NCBI GenBank assembly: GCA_050946575.1
Contig: JBMNVB010000002.1
Span: 137,152 to 201,151, forward strand
Source of the DNA: JALCRY01 sp050946575
Lineage (GTDB): Bacteria; Bacillota; Clostridia; Peptostreptococcales; Anaerovoracaceae
Reading direction: 5' to 3'
DNA: 64,000 nt
The notes beneath the pieces were generated by a model. That model searched no databases. It was not told where the DNA came from and saw only the letters and a program-made list of their open reading frames with translations. Shown in pieces: positions 35,836-43,560 of this stretch; within the stretch, counting starts at the first letter, position 1, and the number at the start of each line of letters is the position of its first letter. Made by a program: the position numbers and the translations under genes.

Positions 35836-38800
35836 TCAGATGAGGTGCTCTTCCTTAGGCACATCCTGCGGCTCTATTACGCAGATGAGCTGGTTGGATT
35901 CTACCTGCTGTCCTTCCTTTACGCAGAACCTTCTGAGCTTTCCGCTTATAGGAGCGAGGATCTTCGTTTCCATCTTCATCGCTTCCATTACGGCTACAGG
36001 CTGCTGCTCTACGATGAGGTCGCCTTCCTTCACGAGGAGCGAGAGCACGTTTCCGGAGATGTTCGCGCCTACCTGGCCCGGATCGTCTTCGTCCGCGTAT
36101 TCGACCGTTTCGGCAGCGCCCGTCTTTATGCTCTGATCCTTGATCTTTATCGTCGAGTTATGTCCGTCGACGTTGAAGATAAGCTCTCTCTGGCCCATCT
36201 CATTCGGGTCTCCGACGCTGAGCAGTTTGATGTACATTACCTTGCCGTCAGCGATCTCGACCTTGCATTCCTCGCCGATCGTAAGACCGTGGAAGAAGAT
36301 GTCGGATCCCATGCGCTTGAAGTCGCCGTCGCGCTTGAGGCTCTTGAGATAGTCCGTGTAGACCTTGTCGTACATGGCGTAGCTGACAACCTGTTCGTCT
36401 GTAGCGTCCATGTCGAACTCGTCCTTCAGCTTCTTTCTGATCGCATCGAAGTCCACAGGCTCGAGCAGCTCGCCCGGTCTGCATGTGATAGGCTTCTTGT
36501 CCTTCAGAACGAGCTTCTGCAGTTTCTTGTTAAAGCCTCCCATCGGCTGTCCCATCATTCCCTCAAAGAACGATACTACCGAATCCGGGAAGTCGACGCC
36601 CTGAGCCTTTTCATAGATGTTCTCAGGCGTGTATCCGTTCTGGACCATGAATATCGCCATATCGCCGACGCACTTCGAAGAAGGCGTAACTTTTACGATA
36701 TCGCCGAACATCTGGTTCACCTGGATGTACATATCCTTTACTTCCTGGAACTTGTCCCCGATGCCGAAGCTCTCCACCTGAGGCTTCAGGTTCGAATACT
36801 GTCCGCCCGGAAGTTCGTATTTGTATATTTCGGCCGAGCTCGCCTTGAGTCCTGATTCGAAGTTGCCGTATACGGGACGTACCGCCGCCCAGTAATCGGC
36901 TATAGCCTGAAGTTCGTCAGGATCGAGGCCCGTATCTCTCTCTGTCCTTTCGAGAGCGGCGACTACCGAGTTGAGGTTCGGCTGCGATGTGAGTCCCGAC
37001 ATGCTCGAGATAGCCGCGTCCACGATATCGACGCCCGCCGACGCCGCCATGAGGATCGTGGCGACACCGTTTCCGCTCGTATCATGCGTATGCAGATGTA
37101 CCGGGATCTTCAGTTCGTCCTTGAGCGCTCCGATGAGTTTCTTCGCCGCCATAGGTCTGAGCAGGCCCGACATATCCTTTATGCCGAGGATATGAGCGCC
37201 GCGCTTCTCGAGTTCCTTCGCCATCTTTACATAGTAATCAAGCGTGTATTTCGTCTTGTCCGGATTCAGGATGTCGCCCGTGTAGCAGATGCACGGCTCG
37301 GCGATCTTGCCCTGCTTGAGAGTTTCGTCGAGAGCGACGCTCATGCCTTCGATCCAGTTCAGCGAATCGAAGATCCTGAATACGTCGATGCCCGCCTCAG
37401 CGGATGTCCTTACGAACTCCCTGATGACGTTATCCGGATAGTTCTTGTATCCTACCGCGTTCGCTCCTCTGATCAGCATCTGGAACGGAACGTTCGGGAT
37501 CATTTCTCTCAGTTTGTGGAGTCTCTCCCACGGCGATTCCTTCAGGAATCTGTACGCCGTGTCGAATGTGGCTCCGCCCCACATCTCGAACGAGAAGAGA
37601 TCTTTCTCATACATGGCTGCGGCCGACGCGACCTTGTACATGTCCACGCTCCTGACACGCGTCGCGAGCAGCGACTGCTGCGCGTCTCTCATCGTGGTAT
37701 CAGTGATCATCAGTCTCTTCTGGTCGAGCACATATTTCGTGACCGCTTCCGGTCCTTCCTTGTCGAGCATATATTTCAGGCCGTCAGCCTTTGCGACCTC
37801 CGAAGCCGGGAATACCGGACGGTCCGGATGATCGAACTTCGGCTTTACGCCCTTCGTCTCGTTTACATATTTGTTTCCCAGGAATCCGAGGATCTTCTGC
37901 TCGGTATTCACAGGCTGCTCGACATCGAACAGCTGAGGATTCTTTCCGATGAATCCGGTATTGCATGTGCCGTTCTTGAAGTCTTCGCTTTCTATTACAT
38001 TAATGAGGAAGTCTTTGTTAGTCTTTACTCCGCCGATCTGGAATTCTTCAAGAGCTCTCTTCGACTTCCTTCTCGCGTCTTCGAACGTGCGTCCGAACGA
38101 AGTTACCTTTACGAGCAGACTGTCATAGTGAGGGCTGACAACGGCTCCGGCATAGCCGTTTCCGTCGATTCTGATACCGAATCCGTTTGCATTGTTATAT
38201 GTGTTTATCTCGCCTGTGTCAGGCATGAAATCATTAGCAGGGTCTTCCGTAGTGATACGGCACTGGATCGCCGCGCCTGTCGGCACGATCGCGTCCTGAC
38301 TCGGGATATTTATTTCAGGAGAATCGAGAGGATATCCTTCAGCTATAAGGATCTGAGACTGCACGATATCTATACCGGTGAGCAGTTCCGAAACCGTATG
38401 CTCTACCTGGATACGCGGGTTCATCTCGATGAAATAGTGATTCATATCTTCGTCGAACAGGAATTCGACTGTACCGGCGCTTCTGTAGCCTACTGTGCTC
38501 GCGATCTTCAGCGCGTCCTCGCACAGCGACTTTCTCTGTTCGTCATTCAGGCAGATAGCCGGTGTGAATTCCACTACCTTCTGATATCTTCTCTGGACAG
38601 AGCAGTCTCTTTCATAGAGATGTACGAGATTTCCGTACTTGTCACCGAGTATCTGTACTTCGATGTGCTTCGGGTCGGCCAAATACTTTTCAATAAAGAT
38701 ATCATCAATGCCGAAAGCCTTCGCGGCTTCACTCTTCGCCCTGTGATATTCATCGATAAGATCGTCATCGCTGTTTACGATGCGCATTCCGCGTCCGCCG

Positions 38801-39306
38801 CCGCCGGCAGCCGCCTTCAGCATCACCGGGTATCCGCACGAATGCGCGAACTCCAGGGCTTCCTCGTCGCTCTTTATGGCTTCCTCTACGCCCGGGATAG
38901 CCTGGACTTTAGCTTCCTTAGCTACTAACTTGGACTGGATCTTGTCTCCGAGTCTGGACATCATGGCAGCCGTCGGGCCGATGAACTCTATGCCGGCGTC
39001 TTCGCACGCCTGTGCGAATTCAATGTTCTCGGCCAGGAATCCGTAACCCGGATGGATGGCGTCGACGTTCTTGTCCTTCGCCATCTGGATGATGCCGTCG
39101 ATGTCGAGATAGGCCTGTACGGCAGACTTGTCCTTGCCTATAAGATAAGATTCATCTGCCTTTAGTCTGAAAAGAGAATACTTATCTTCTTCTGAATAAA
39201 TGGCAACACTTGTAATGCCAAGTTCTTTACAGGCGCGGATGATTCTTATTGCGATCTCGCCCCTGTTAGCGATAAGAATCCGTTTGAATTGTTTGATTTC
39301 ACTCAT
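35836..39306 (-). CDS. pyc: Pyruvate carboxylase
   Basis: 1156 residues from ATG 39306 with GAGGAAAG as ribosome site; a longer reading from 39384 would include its promoter. Domain order is biotin carboxylase (FKRILIANRGEIAIRI at the start, ATP-grasp loop KAAAGGGGRGMRIV), then carboxyltransferase (TTMRDAQQSLLATRVR, HLHTHDTSGNG), then the biotin carrier with VMEAMKMETK, the biotin lysine being near residue 1111. The enzyme makes oxaloacetate from pyruvate and bicarbonate, the main anaplerotic step. It stands alone with its own promoter. Confidence 0.98.
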   Translation of the reverse strand: MSEIKQFKRILIANRGEIAIRIIRACKELGITSVAIYSEEDKYSLFRLKADESYLIGKDKSAVQAYLDIDGIIQMAKDKNVDAIHPGYGFLAENIEFAQACEDAGIEFIGPTAAMMSRLGDKIQSKLVAKEAKVQAIPGVEEAIKSDEEALEFAHSCGYPVMLKAAAGGGGRGMRIVNSDDDLIDEYHRAKSEAAKAFGIDDIFIEKYLADPKHIEVQILGDKYGNLVHLYERDCSVQRRYQKVVEFTPAICLNDEQRKSLCEDALKIASTVGYRSAGTVEFLFDEDMNHYFIEMNPRIQVEHTVSELLTGIDIVQSQILIAEGYPLDSPEINIPSQDAIVPTGAAIQCRITTEDPANDFMPDTGEINTYNNANGFGIRIDGNGYAGAVVSPHYDSLLVKVTSFGRTFEDARRKSKRALEEFQIGGVKTNKDFLINVIESEDFKNGTCNTGFIGKNPQLFDVEQPVNTEQKILGFLGNKYVNETKGVKPKFDHPDRPVFPASEVAKADGLKYMLDKEGPEAVTKYVLDQKRLMITDTTMRDAQQSLLATRVRSVDMYKVASAAAMYEKDLFSFEMWGGATFDTAYRFLKESPWERLHKLREMIPNVPFQMLIRGANAVGYKNYPDNVIREFVRTSAEAGIDVFRIFDSLNWIEGMSVALDETLKQGKIAEPCICYTGDILNPDKTKYTLDYYVKMAKELEKRGAHILGIKDMSGLLRPMAAKKLIGALKDELKIPVHLHTHDTSGNGVATILMAASAGVDIVDAAISSMSGLTSQPNLNSVVAALERTERDTGLDPDELQAIADYWAAVRPVYGNFESGLKASSAEIYKYELPGGQYSNLKPQVESFGIGDKFQEVKDMYIQVNQMFGDIVKVTPSSKCVGDMAIFMVQNGYTPENIYEKAQGVDFPDSVVSFFEGMMGQPMGGFNKKLQKLVLKDKKPITCRPGELLEPVDFDAIRKKLKDEFDMDATDEQVVSYAMYDKVYTDYLKSLKRDGDFKRMGSDIFFHGLTIGEECKVEIADGKVMYIKLLSVGDPNEMGQRELIFNVDGHNSTIKIKDQSIKTGAAETVEYADEDDPGQVGANISGNVLSLLVKEGDLIVEQQPVAVMEAMKMETKILAPISGKLRRFCVKEGQQVESNQLICVIEPQDVPKEEHLI

Positions 39307-39355
39307 TGCACTTTCCTCATTAAAAGTAAACTTCCAGTAAATAATGTACTTAATA

Positions 39356-39384
39356 ATCTTATCATATCCGAAAATTCTTTTCAA
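39356..39384 (-). promoter_or_regulatory. Promoter of pyc
   Basis: Minus strand: TTGAAA (39379-39384), 17-base spacer, TAAGAT (39356-39361). Just upstream lies a short palindrome AATTG-TCAAA-CAATT (39386-39400) that could be an operator. Confidence 0.5.
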
Positions 39385-39464
39385 TAATTGTCAAACAATT
39401 ATCCATCTTTATTGTGCATTGAAATTTCAATGAGCATAATATTCGCTATATGAAAAAATCAAAT

Positions 39465-39493
39465 AAAAAAAGAAGGATGCAGTCGCATCCTTC
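39465..39493 (-). terminator. Intrinsic terminator of tRNA-Pro
   Basis: Nine-base stem gaaggatgc (39472-39480) / gcatccttc (39485-39493), four-base loop, then seven T on the minus strand. It lies 11 bases beyond the tRNA 3' end. Confidence 0.92.
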
Positions 39494-39503
39494 CCGCTGT
39501 TAT

Positions 39504-39579
39504 TGGTCGGAGTGCGGAGACTTGAACTCCGGGCCTCTGCGTCCCGAACGCAGCGCGCTACCAACTGCGCTACACCCCG
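39504..39579 (-). tRNA. tRNA-Pro (anticodon CGG)
   Basis: A 76-base cloverleaf on the minus strand with encoded CCA. Acceptor CGGGGTG pairs with CACTCCG (one G-T pair). The anticodon stem CTGCG/CGCAG closes the loop TTCGGGA, giving anticodon CGG; the T arm contains GTTCAAGTC. A TGC-TATTAT extended -10 element lies a short distance upstream. Confidence 0.95.
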
Positions 39580-39650
39580 TCGCTCGACTATAATAGCATA
39601 TTTTTCTCATAAATTAAAGACCAAATTATTTATTTTTATCCGCTTTCATG

Positions 39651-39656
39651 TATAAT
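39651..39656 (+). promoter_or_regulatory. -10 element of the Nudix gene
   Basis: Perfect TATAAT ending six bases before the first ATG (39662). No convincing -35 box is seen. If transcription starts about 39662, either a leaderless start or translation from the second ATG with GGGAGGG would follow. Confidence 0.5.
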
Positions 39657-39661
39657 CGAAT

Positions 39662-40183
39662 ATGGGAGGGAAAATGGAATTCCGAGACATCTATGACAAA
39701 GAAGGGAATATAACGAGGCACAGACTGCCTGCCGGTGTTAATCTTCATAAGGGTGAGTATTTAAGAATGGTCGAGGCATGGATCGTTGACAGAAAAAACC
39801 GGATACTGCTGCAGCAGCGCAGTTTCGGCTGCATCATCTATCCCGGATACTGGACGCTCACGACAGGACATTTCCAGTCCGGCGAATCGACCGAAGACGC
39901 CTGCATAAGGGAGATAAAGGAAGAACTGGGCATCACGGTAAAGCCGAAGAATGTACATCTGATAGACCATATCACGCGCGACACAGACGAACATCTTCTC
40001 TGGGACATAGTTCTTGTGAAAAAAACCATCAGGAAACGTCATATGAAAATCAATCCCGTCGAAGTGAACGATGTGAGATGGGTCACGACGAAGCAGCTCC
40101 GTGAGATCGTAAATGACGACAACGTTTTCTACTATCCCGAAATGATGGACATAATCGATTACATAGAAAACGCGGAAGCATAA
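39662..40183 (+). CDS. Nudix hydrolase
   Basis: 173 residues. The Nudix box is complete: GHFQSGESTEDACIREIKEE followed by LGI fits GX5EX7REUXEEXGU. The N-terminal part (LHKGEYLRMVEAWIVDRKNR) and the acidic C-terminus resemble the broad Nudix group near isopentenyl-diphosphate isomerase-like and YfcD-like proteins. The substrate, likely a nucleoside diphosphate derivative, cannot be predicted. Two starts are possible: ATG 39662, six bases after the -10, or ATG 39674, preceded by GGGAGGG. The gene is on the plus strand, alone, and ends in a shared terminator. Confidence 0.9.
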   Translation: MGGKMEFRDIYDKEGNITRHRLPAGVNLHKGEYLRMVEAWIVDRKNRILLQQRSFGCIIYPGYWTLTTGHFQSGESTEDACIREIKEELGITVKPKNVHLIDHITRDTDEHLLWDIVLVKKTIRKRHMKINPVEVNDVRWVTTKQLREIVNDDNVFYYPEMMDIIDYIENAEA

Positions 40184-40217
40184 AAATAAAGCCCCGGGAA
40201 AAGGCTTTATTTTTTTC
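40184..40217. terminator. Bidirectional terminator after the Nudix gene
   Basis: AAATAAAGCC (40184-40193) pairs with GGCTTTATTT (40203-40212), followed by T residues. It serves the Nudix gene and the flavin reductase gene on the opposite strand. Confidence 0.88.
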
Positions 40218-40240
40218 TTATCAATGCCGCGTGCCGCCGC

Positions 40241-40789
40241 TCACAGTTTTTCCGCAAGCGCTTCCGCTTTCTCCGGGCCGTCCGTCCCTCCGATTTCACC
40301 TTCATCATAGACGCCGCCCACGAGGACCTCGCCGAACCAGTCCCATCCGCACAGCGCAGCCGTCCTTCTGCACGCGAACAGCACGCCGTCGAATATCGTC
40401 GGTTCATCCTCTCCTGCAGTGCAGAGAAGCACGAACTGCTTCCCGGGAAGTTCATCACGCTTTCCGTGATACAGGCAGTAAAGATTATCTATCACAGCCT
40501 TTATCTGCGACGCGATCGTATACCAATACACGGGCATCGAGAACACGAGCACGTCGGCCGCGAGGATGTCATCCGCTATATCGTTGAACGGATTGTCGAA
40601 CGCGCACGGCTTCCCAGTTTTATAGCAGGCGCCGCATCCTCTGCATCCGAGCGCTCCGAGCTCTACCGCATCTATCGTTTTCACATTGTGGCCGCAGCGC
40701 TCAGCCGCACCGGAAAACGACGCCGCGAGCGCGCTGCTGTTCCCGTTTCTGCGGGGGCTCCCCGTCAGGATCAGAACATTTTTCCCCAT
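40241..40789 (-). CDS. Flavodoxin-like NAD(P)H-dependent FMN reductase
   Basis: 182 residues. The FMN-phosphate loop LTGSPRRNGNSSALA, the CRGCGACYKTGKPCAFDN cysteine cluster and the FSMPVYWYTIASQIKAVID segment place it among iron-sulfur-flavoprotein/multimeric flavodoxin-type reductases. The spacing CxxCx6C is close to the compact Fe-S motif of that group, but without the full set the cluster is uncertain. The physiological partner is unknown. It is followed by a bidirectional terminator and preceded by a short 33-codon gene. Confidence 0.87.
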   Translation of the reverse strand: MGKNVLILTGSPRRNGNSSALAASFSGAAERCGHNVKTIDAVELGALGCRGCGACYKTGKPCAFDNPFNDIADDILAADVLVFSMPVYWYTIASQIKAVIDNLYCLYHGKRDELPGKQFVLLCTAGEDEPTIFDGVLFACRRTAALCGWDWFGEVLVGGVYDEGEIGGTDGPEKAEALAEKL

Positions 40790-40813
40790 AGTAAATCCTC
40801 CATTTCCTCCACG

Positions 40814-40915
40814 TTATTCTTCAATAGCATCAGGTGCGAGCACGAGCATCGCCATGATAATAAGCAATGCCGCGATGCCGGAAATAATGATTTTGTTTGC
40901 TGTCGCGAATCCCAT
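40814..40915 (-). CDS. Small 33-residue single-pass membrane peptide
   Basis: A short open reading frame, MGFATANKIIISGIAALLII at the N-terminus and ending in APDAIEE. One hydrophobic helix spans about residues 7-27, then an acidic tail. The ATG abuts the stop of the upstream gene (TGAATG), and AAGGAG lies nine bases before it, inside the end of that gene, so translation is likely coupled. No family is recognised. It may be a small subunit or regulator of a membrane complex. Codon use is like the neighbours. Confidence 0.55.
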   Translation of the reverse strand: MGFATANKIIISGIAALLIIMAMLVLAPDAIEE

Positions 40916-41278
40916 TCAGATCAACTCCTTGTACTTCATGAAATCGGAACGCGTTTTCACGGGTACGGCTTTCCTGCCGCCGCAGCTTCCGTATTCGAAC
41001 TCGAATATGCAGCCGTCAGCCGGCTTCACGTCTATCCCCTTCCGTTCGGCGTTCCTCAATACAGCATCGGCCTTTACGAGCAGGACGTCCATCCCGAACG
41101 CGTCCGGGACGTCTATCTCACTGAACTCGTTTTTCAGGAACGAAAGCTCTTCCGTGATCTTCTTCGGATCATCGAAAAGGCTGTCCCCGAAATATTTTAT
41201 GAAAGCGGCGGTGGACTCGTCCGTCATACCGCTGACGAGCATCACGGCCGCAATGATTTTTATGTCCTTTTTCTCCAT
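40916..41278 (-). CDS. Unknown protein, 120 residues
   Basis: Starts MEKKDIKIIAAVMLVSGMTD and is mainly alpha-helical in appearance, mixed in charge, with two cysteines near residues 89 and 98. It has no membrane segment longer than the weak one at 8-17. I do not recognise a family. It is flanked on the same strand by the B3/B4-domain gene (eight bases upstream) and the 33-codon peptide (overlapping stop/start), so the three probably form one operon. Confidence 0.7.
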   Translation of the reverse strand: MEKKDIKIIAAVMLVSGMTDESTAAFIKYFGDSLFDDPKKITEELSFLKNEFSEIDVPDAFGMDVLLVKADAVLRNAERKGIDVKPADGCIFEFEYGSCGGRKAVPVKTRSDFMKYKELI

Positions 41279-41286
41279 TTTCCTGC

Positions 41287-41994
41287 CTACAGATCACATA
41301 TGAATTCCTGATCATCCTTATCGATCAGGCCTTCCTTTACTTCGCATCCGAACACGTCCCGCAGGAGCCCCGCTATCTGTTCTCTCGCGGCCAGTATCTC
41401 ATCGAGATTTTCATCGAATCCGTCCATGATGAAGAGGACGTCTTTCGTATCATCGCCGATCTTCCCCTCTTCGCTCTGTCTCCAGATCCATCTTCTGGTC
41501 CTGATTTTATTTCCTGTAGCGTAAACGACCTCGCCGGCTTCCATCGGCTCGCGTTCCTCCGCATTGAACGGAAGGAACGTGTCATCTTCCGTCGAGACCC
41601 TCACGGCGAATTTATCGTCCGTCATAGTATCGAGGTCGTGCGCCCCTATCGGAACGTAATGGAGCAGCGAAACGGCGTTTCCGAGATCGACTATCGGATT
41701 GATATACGGCATTCCCTTCTTTTTGGCAATGCGCGTGAGCAGCGCTTCGATGGATGACATGTATTTGTTCGGATTTATCCCGATGGACCGGAAACATTCC
41801 CTGTACGGCCGGAGTTCGGGCTCCTCCTTCACCTTCTTGCCTTCGAAGTGCTGTTCGCATGACTTTATCGCCTCGGTAAGAAGGTCCTCTATCCCGGGAT
41901 ACTGTTTCGTGTTATCCAGCCCGTATACGCTGACAAGCCCGAATTTCGCATTCGGTATGCGGTCGAAAACATCCTGCGTCACATAGAATTTCAT
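41287..41994 (-). CDS. B3/B4 tRNA-binding domain protein
   Basis: 235 residues. The core PELRPYRECFRSIGINPNKY, then SSIEALLTRIAKKKGMPYIN and NPIVDLGNAVSLLHYVPIGAHDLD, matches the free-standing B3/B4 domain also found in the beta chain of phenylalanyl-tRNA synthetase, where it takes part in editing. Stand-alone versions are thought to act on aminoacyl-tRNA or an amino-acid derivative, but their role is unproven. It starts 18 bases after the dehydratase-ATPase fusion gene ends and leads into two small unknown genes. Confidence 0.82.
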   Translation of the reverse strand: MKFYVTQDVFDRIPNAKFGLVSVYGLDNTKQYPGIEDLLTEAIKSCEQHFEGKKVKEEPELRPYRECFRSIGINPNKYMSSIEALLTRIAKKKGMPYINPIVDLGNAVSLLHYVPIGAHDLDTMTDDKFAVRVSTEDDTFLPFNAEEREPMEAGEVVYATGNKIRTRRWIWRQSEEGKIGDDTKDVLFIMDGFDENLDEILAAREQIAGLLRDVFGCEVKEGLIDKDDQEFICDL

Positions 41995-42012
41995 AACAAC
42001 GCCTCCTTGTCT

Positions 42013-43476
42013 CTAAAGACCCGCCGCGAACATCGCGGCTCCTTCGGCCGCGCAGTATTCGGGCCGGTCGTACAGTATCACTTCCGTCCTCAGACCCTGT
42101 TCTATCAGCTCGCATACCGAGGTGTATCTCGCGGCTCCTCCCGTGAGAACCACGGGGGATTTCACCCTGAACCTGCCATCGGTGCATTCGAGCACGACAT
42201 CGGTATACAGCAGCTCCGCCGAGCGGATGATATCCGACGTCGGTATCTCCTTCTTCTCCATCTCTTTCAGCTCTTCGGCCGCGTAAACGGCGCACGTTTC
42301 CCTGAGATTGATCTCCTCGCTCCAGTTCCTTCCTATGGATTCAAGATCCTCGGGCTCTATCTCAAGCGCATCCGCGGCCATCTCGAGGAATTTCCCGGAA
42401 GCCGTGACGCAGTCATTGTTCATCGCGTACATGTCCGTATCGCCGCGCCGTCCGAGCGTATAGAATCTGCAGCCCTTCGCGCCGAGGTCGACGACCGTCC
42501 TGGCTCCGCTCACCCTGCCTGACGCGGCTTTCACGACGCAGTCCTGAGTCTCATATACATCCGATACATTGCTGACAGCGGACGCTCCAGGTCCGCAGGC
42601 CGCCGCCGCGGCGAGCATATCCATATCTATCCCGGCCGAATCGTGTATCTGACCGAACGCTTTGAGCACGCCCAGCGCCGGATCGCTTTCGGTCCTCACG
42701 CTCGCGGAAGCTATTACTTTTCCGCTTTCGTCCGTCACGACCGCCTTCGTGAAGCTGTAGCCGATATCTATCCCCCCGTACAGCGTCATGTTTTCAAGAT
42801 CGAGAGGCGGAACTTCAGGCTCGTCTTCGGGAGCCTGATCCTCTCCGCTTTCCGGCTCCTCCTCATCAATGTCTTCCGGCATTGATTTTTCCGTATCTTC
42901 CTTCACATATTCCGATTCGTCGAGCGATCCGCCCATCCGCACGCACGGCGTCTGATGCAGCAGCTCCTCCGCGTACCAGTTCATCAGCTCGTCGAACGTC
43001 TGGTTCCCGCCCGGCAGCTGGAGAGTGCGGACTGTCCCGCACTTTTCGCTCGTGATCTTCTGTTCCCCGGTGAACGCGAACGCGAATTTCCTGAGGAAAT
43101 CCTCCAGCAGCAGATCCTTCCCCGTGTACGCGGTGTATTCCTGCATGAACCTGATCAGCTCGGCCTTGAGTTTCATGATCGCTGCCCTGTCGCCCATGTA
43201 CGGAAGGTCTATGAAGAAAAGGAACTTGAAGTCCTTTCCCGCCTTCAGCATGTCGAACGCGCGCTGCGCAATGTCATTGCAGCCGGGGATTATGAGCTCA
43301 TCAATGCCCTTCGACTTGCAGTATGAGAGTATCTCTCTCGCGTATTTTATCGCGCGGACGCGCACGACATCGCTGTCGCCCTGACTTTCCGGTATCTCTT
43401 TATCGATAAAGACGCACTGCCCGCCGAGAGCCTGCATGAGTTCGACGGGCGCGTATTTGCATGTATAGCCTATCAA
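42013..43476 (-). CDS. Fusion of a 2-hydroxyacyl-CoA dehydratase-like domain with a BadF/HgdC-type activator ATPase
   Basis: 487 residues from a TTG at 43476 with GGAGGGG six bases before; the ATG at 43518 would translate that site. Residues 1-190 begin IGYTCKYAPVELMQALGG, typical of the HgdB/FldC-type dehydratase subunit. An acidic linker (about 190-225) leads to an ASKHA ATPase (GGIDIGYSFTKAVVTDESGK). The two cysteines that hold the bridging [4Fe-4S] cluster of HgdC are kept: NNDCVTASGKF and ETCAVYAAEE. In known systems these are separate proteins, and the ATPase fires electrons into the dehydratase. No hgdA-like or CoA-transferase gene is nearby. Confidence 0.75.
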   Translation of the reverse strand: MIGYTCKYAPVELMQALGGQCVFIDKEIPESQGDSDVVRVRAIKYAREILSYCKSKGIDELIIPGCNDIAQRAFDMLKAGKDFKFLFFIDLPYMGDRAAIMKLKAELIRFMQEYTAYTGKDLLLEDFLRKFAFAFTGEQKITSEKCGTVRTLQLPGGNQTFDELMNWYAEELLHQTPCVRMGGSLDESEYVKEDTEKSMPEDIDEEEPESGEDQAPEDEPEVPPLDLENMTLYGGIDIGYSFTKAVVTDESGKVIASASVRTESDPALGVLKAFGQIHDSAGIDMDMLAAAAACGPGASAVSNVSDVYETQDCVVKAASGRVSGARTVVDLGAKGCRFYTLGRRGDTDMYAMNNDCVTASGKFLEMAADALEIEPEDLESIGRNWSEEINLRETCAVYAAEELKEMEKKEIPTSDIIRSAELLYTDVVLECTDGRFRVKSPVVLTGGAARYTSVCELIEQGLRTEVILYDRPEYCAAEGAAMFAAGL

Positions 43477-43560
43477 AAGTAACCCCTCCAAATATTTCTT
43501 TAATAGAAATAATAACACAAAAAAGCCGGGAACGCTCCGCCTTATATCAAATATCGGGCC

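Noticed and set aside
34443..35843. 466-codon plus-strand frame
   Set aside because: It is the antisense of pyrC, very rich in Arg and His, with no ribosome site; long shadow frames are common in this GC-rich DNA.
37084..38928. 614-codon plus-strand frame
   Set aside because: Antisense shadow of pyc; similar cases opposite dnaK (16621-18519) and dxs (9974-11185) were dropped for the same reason.
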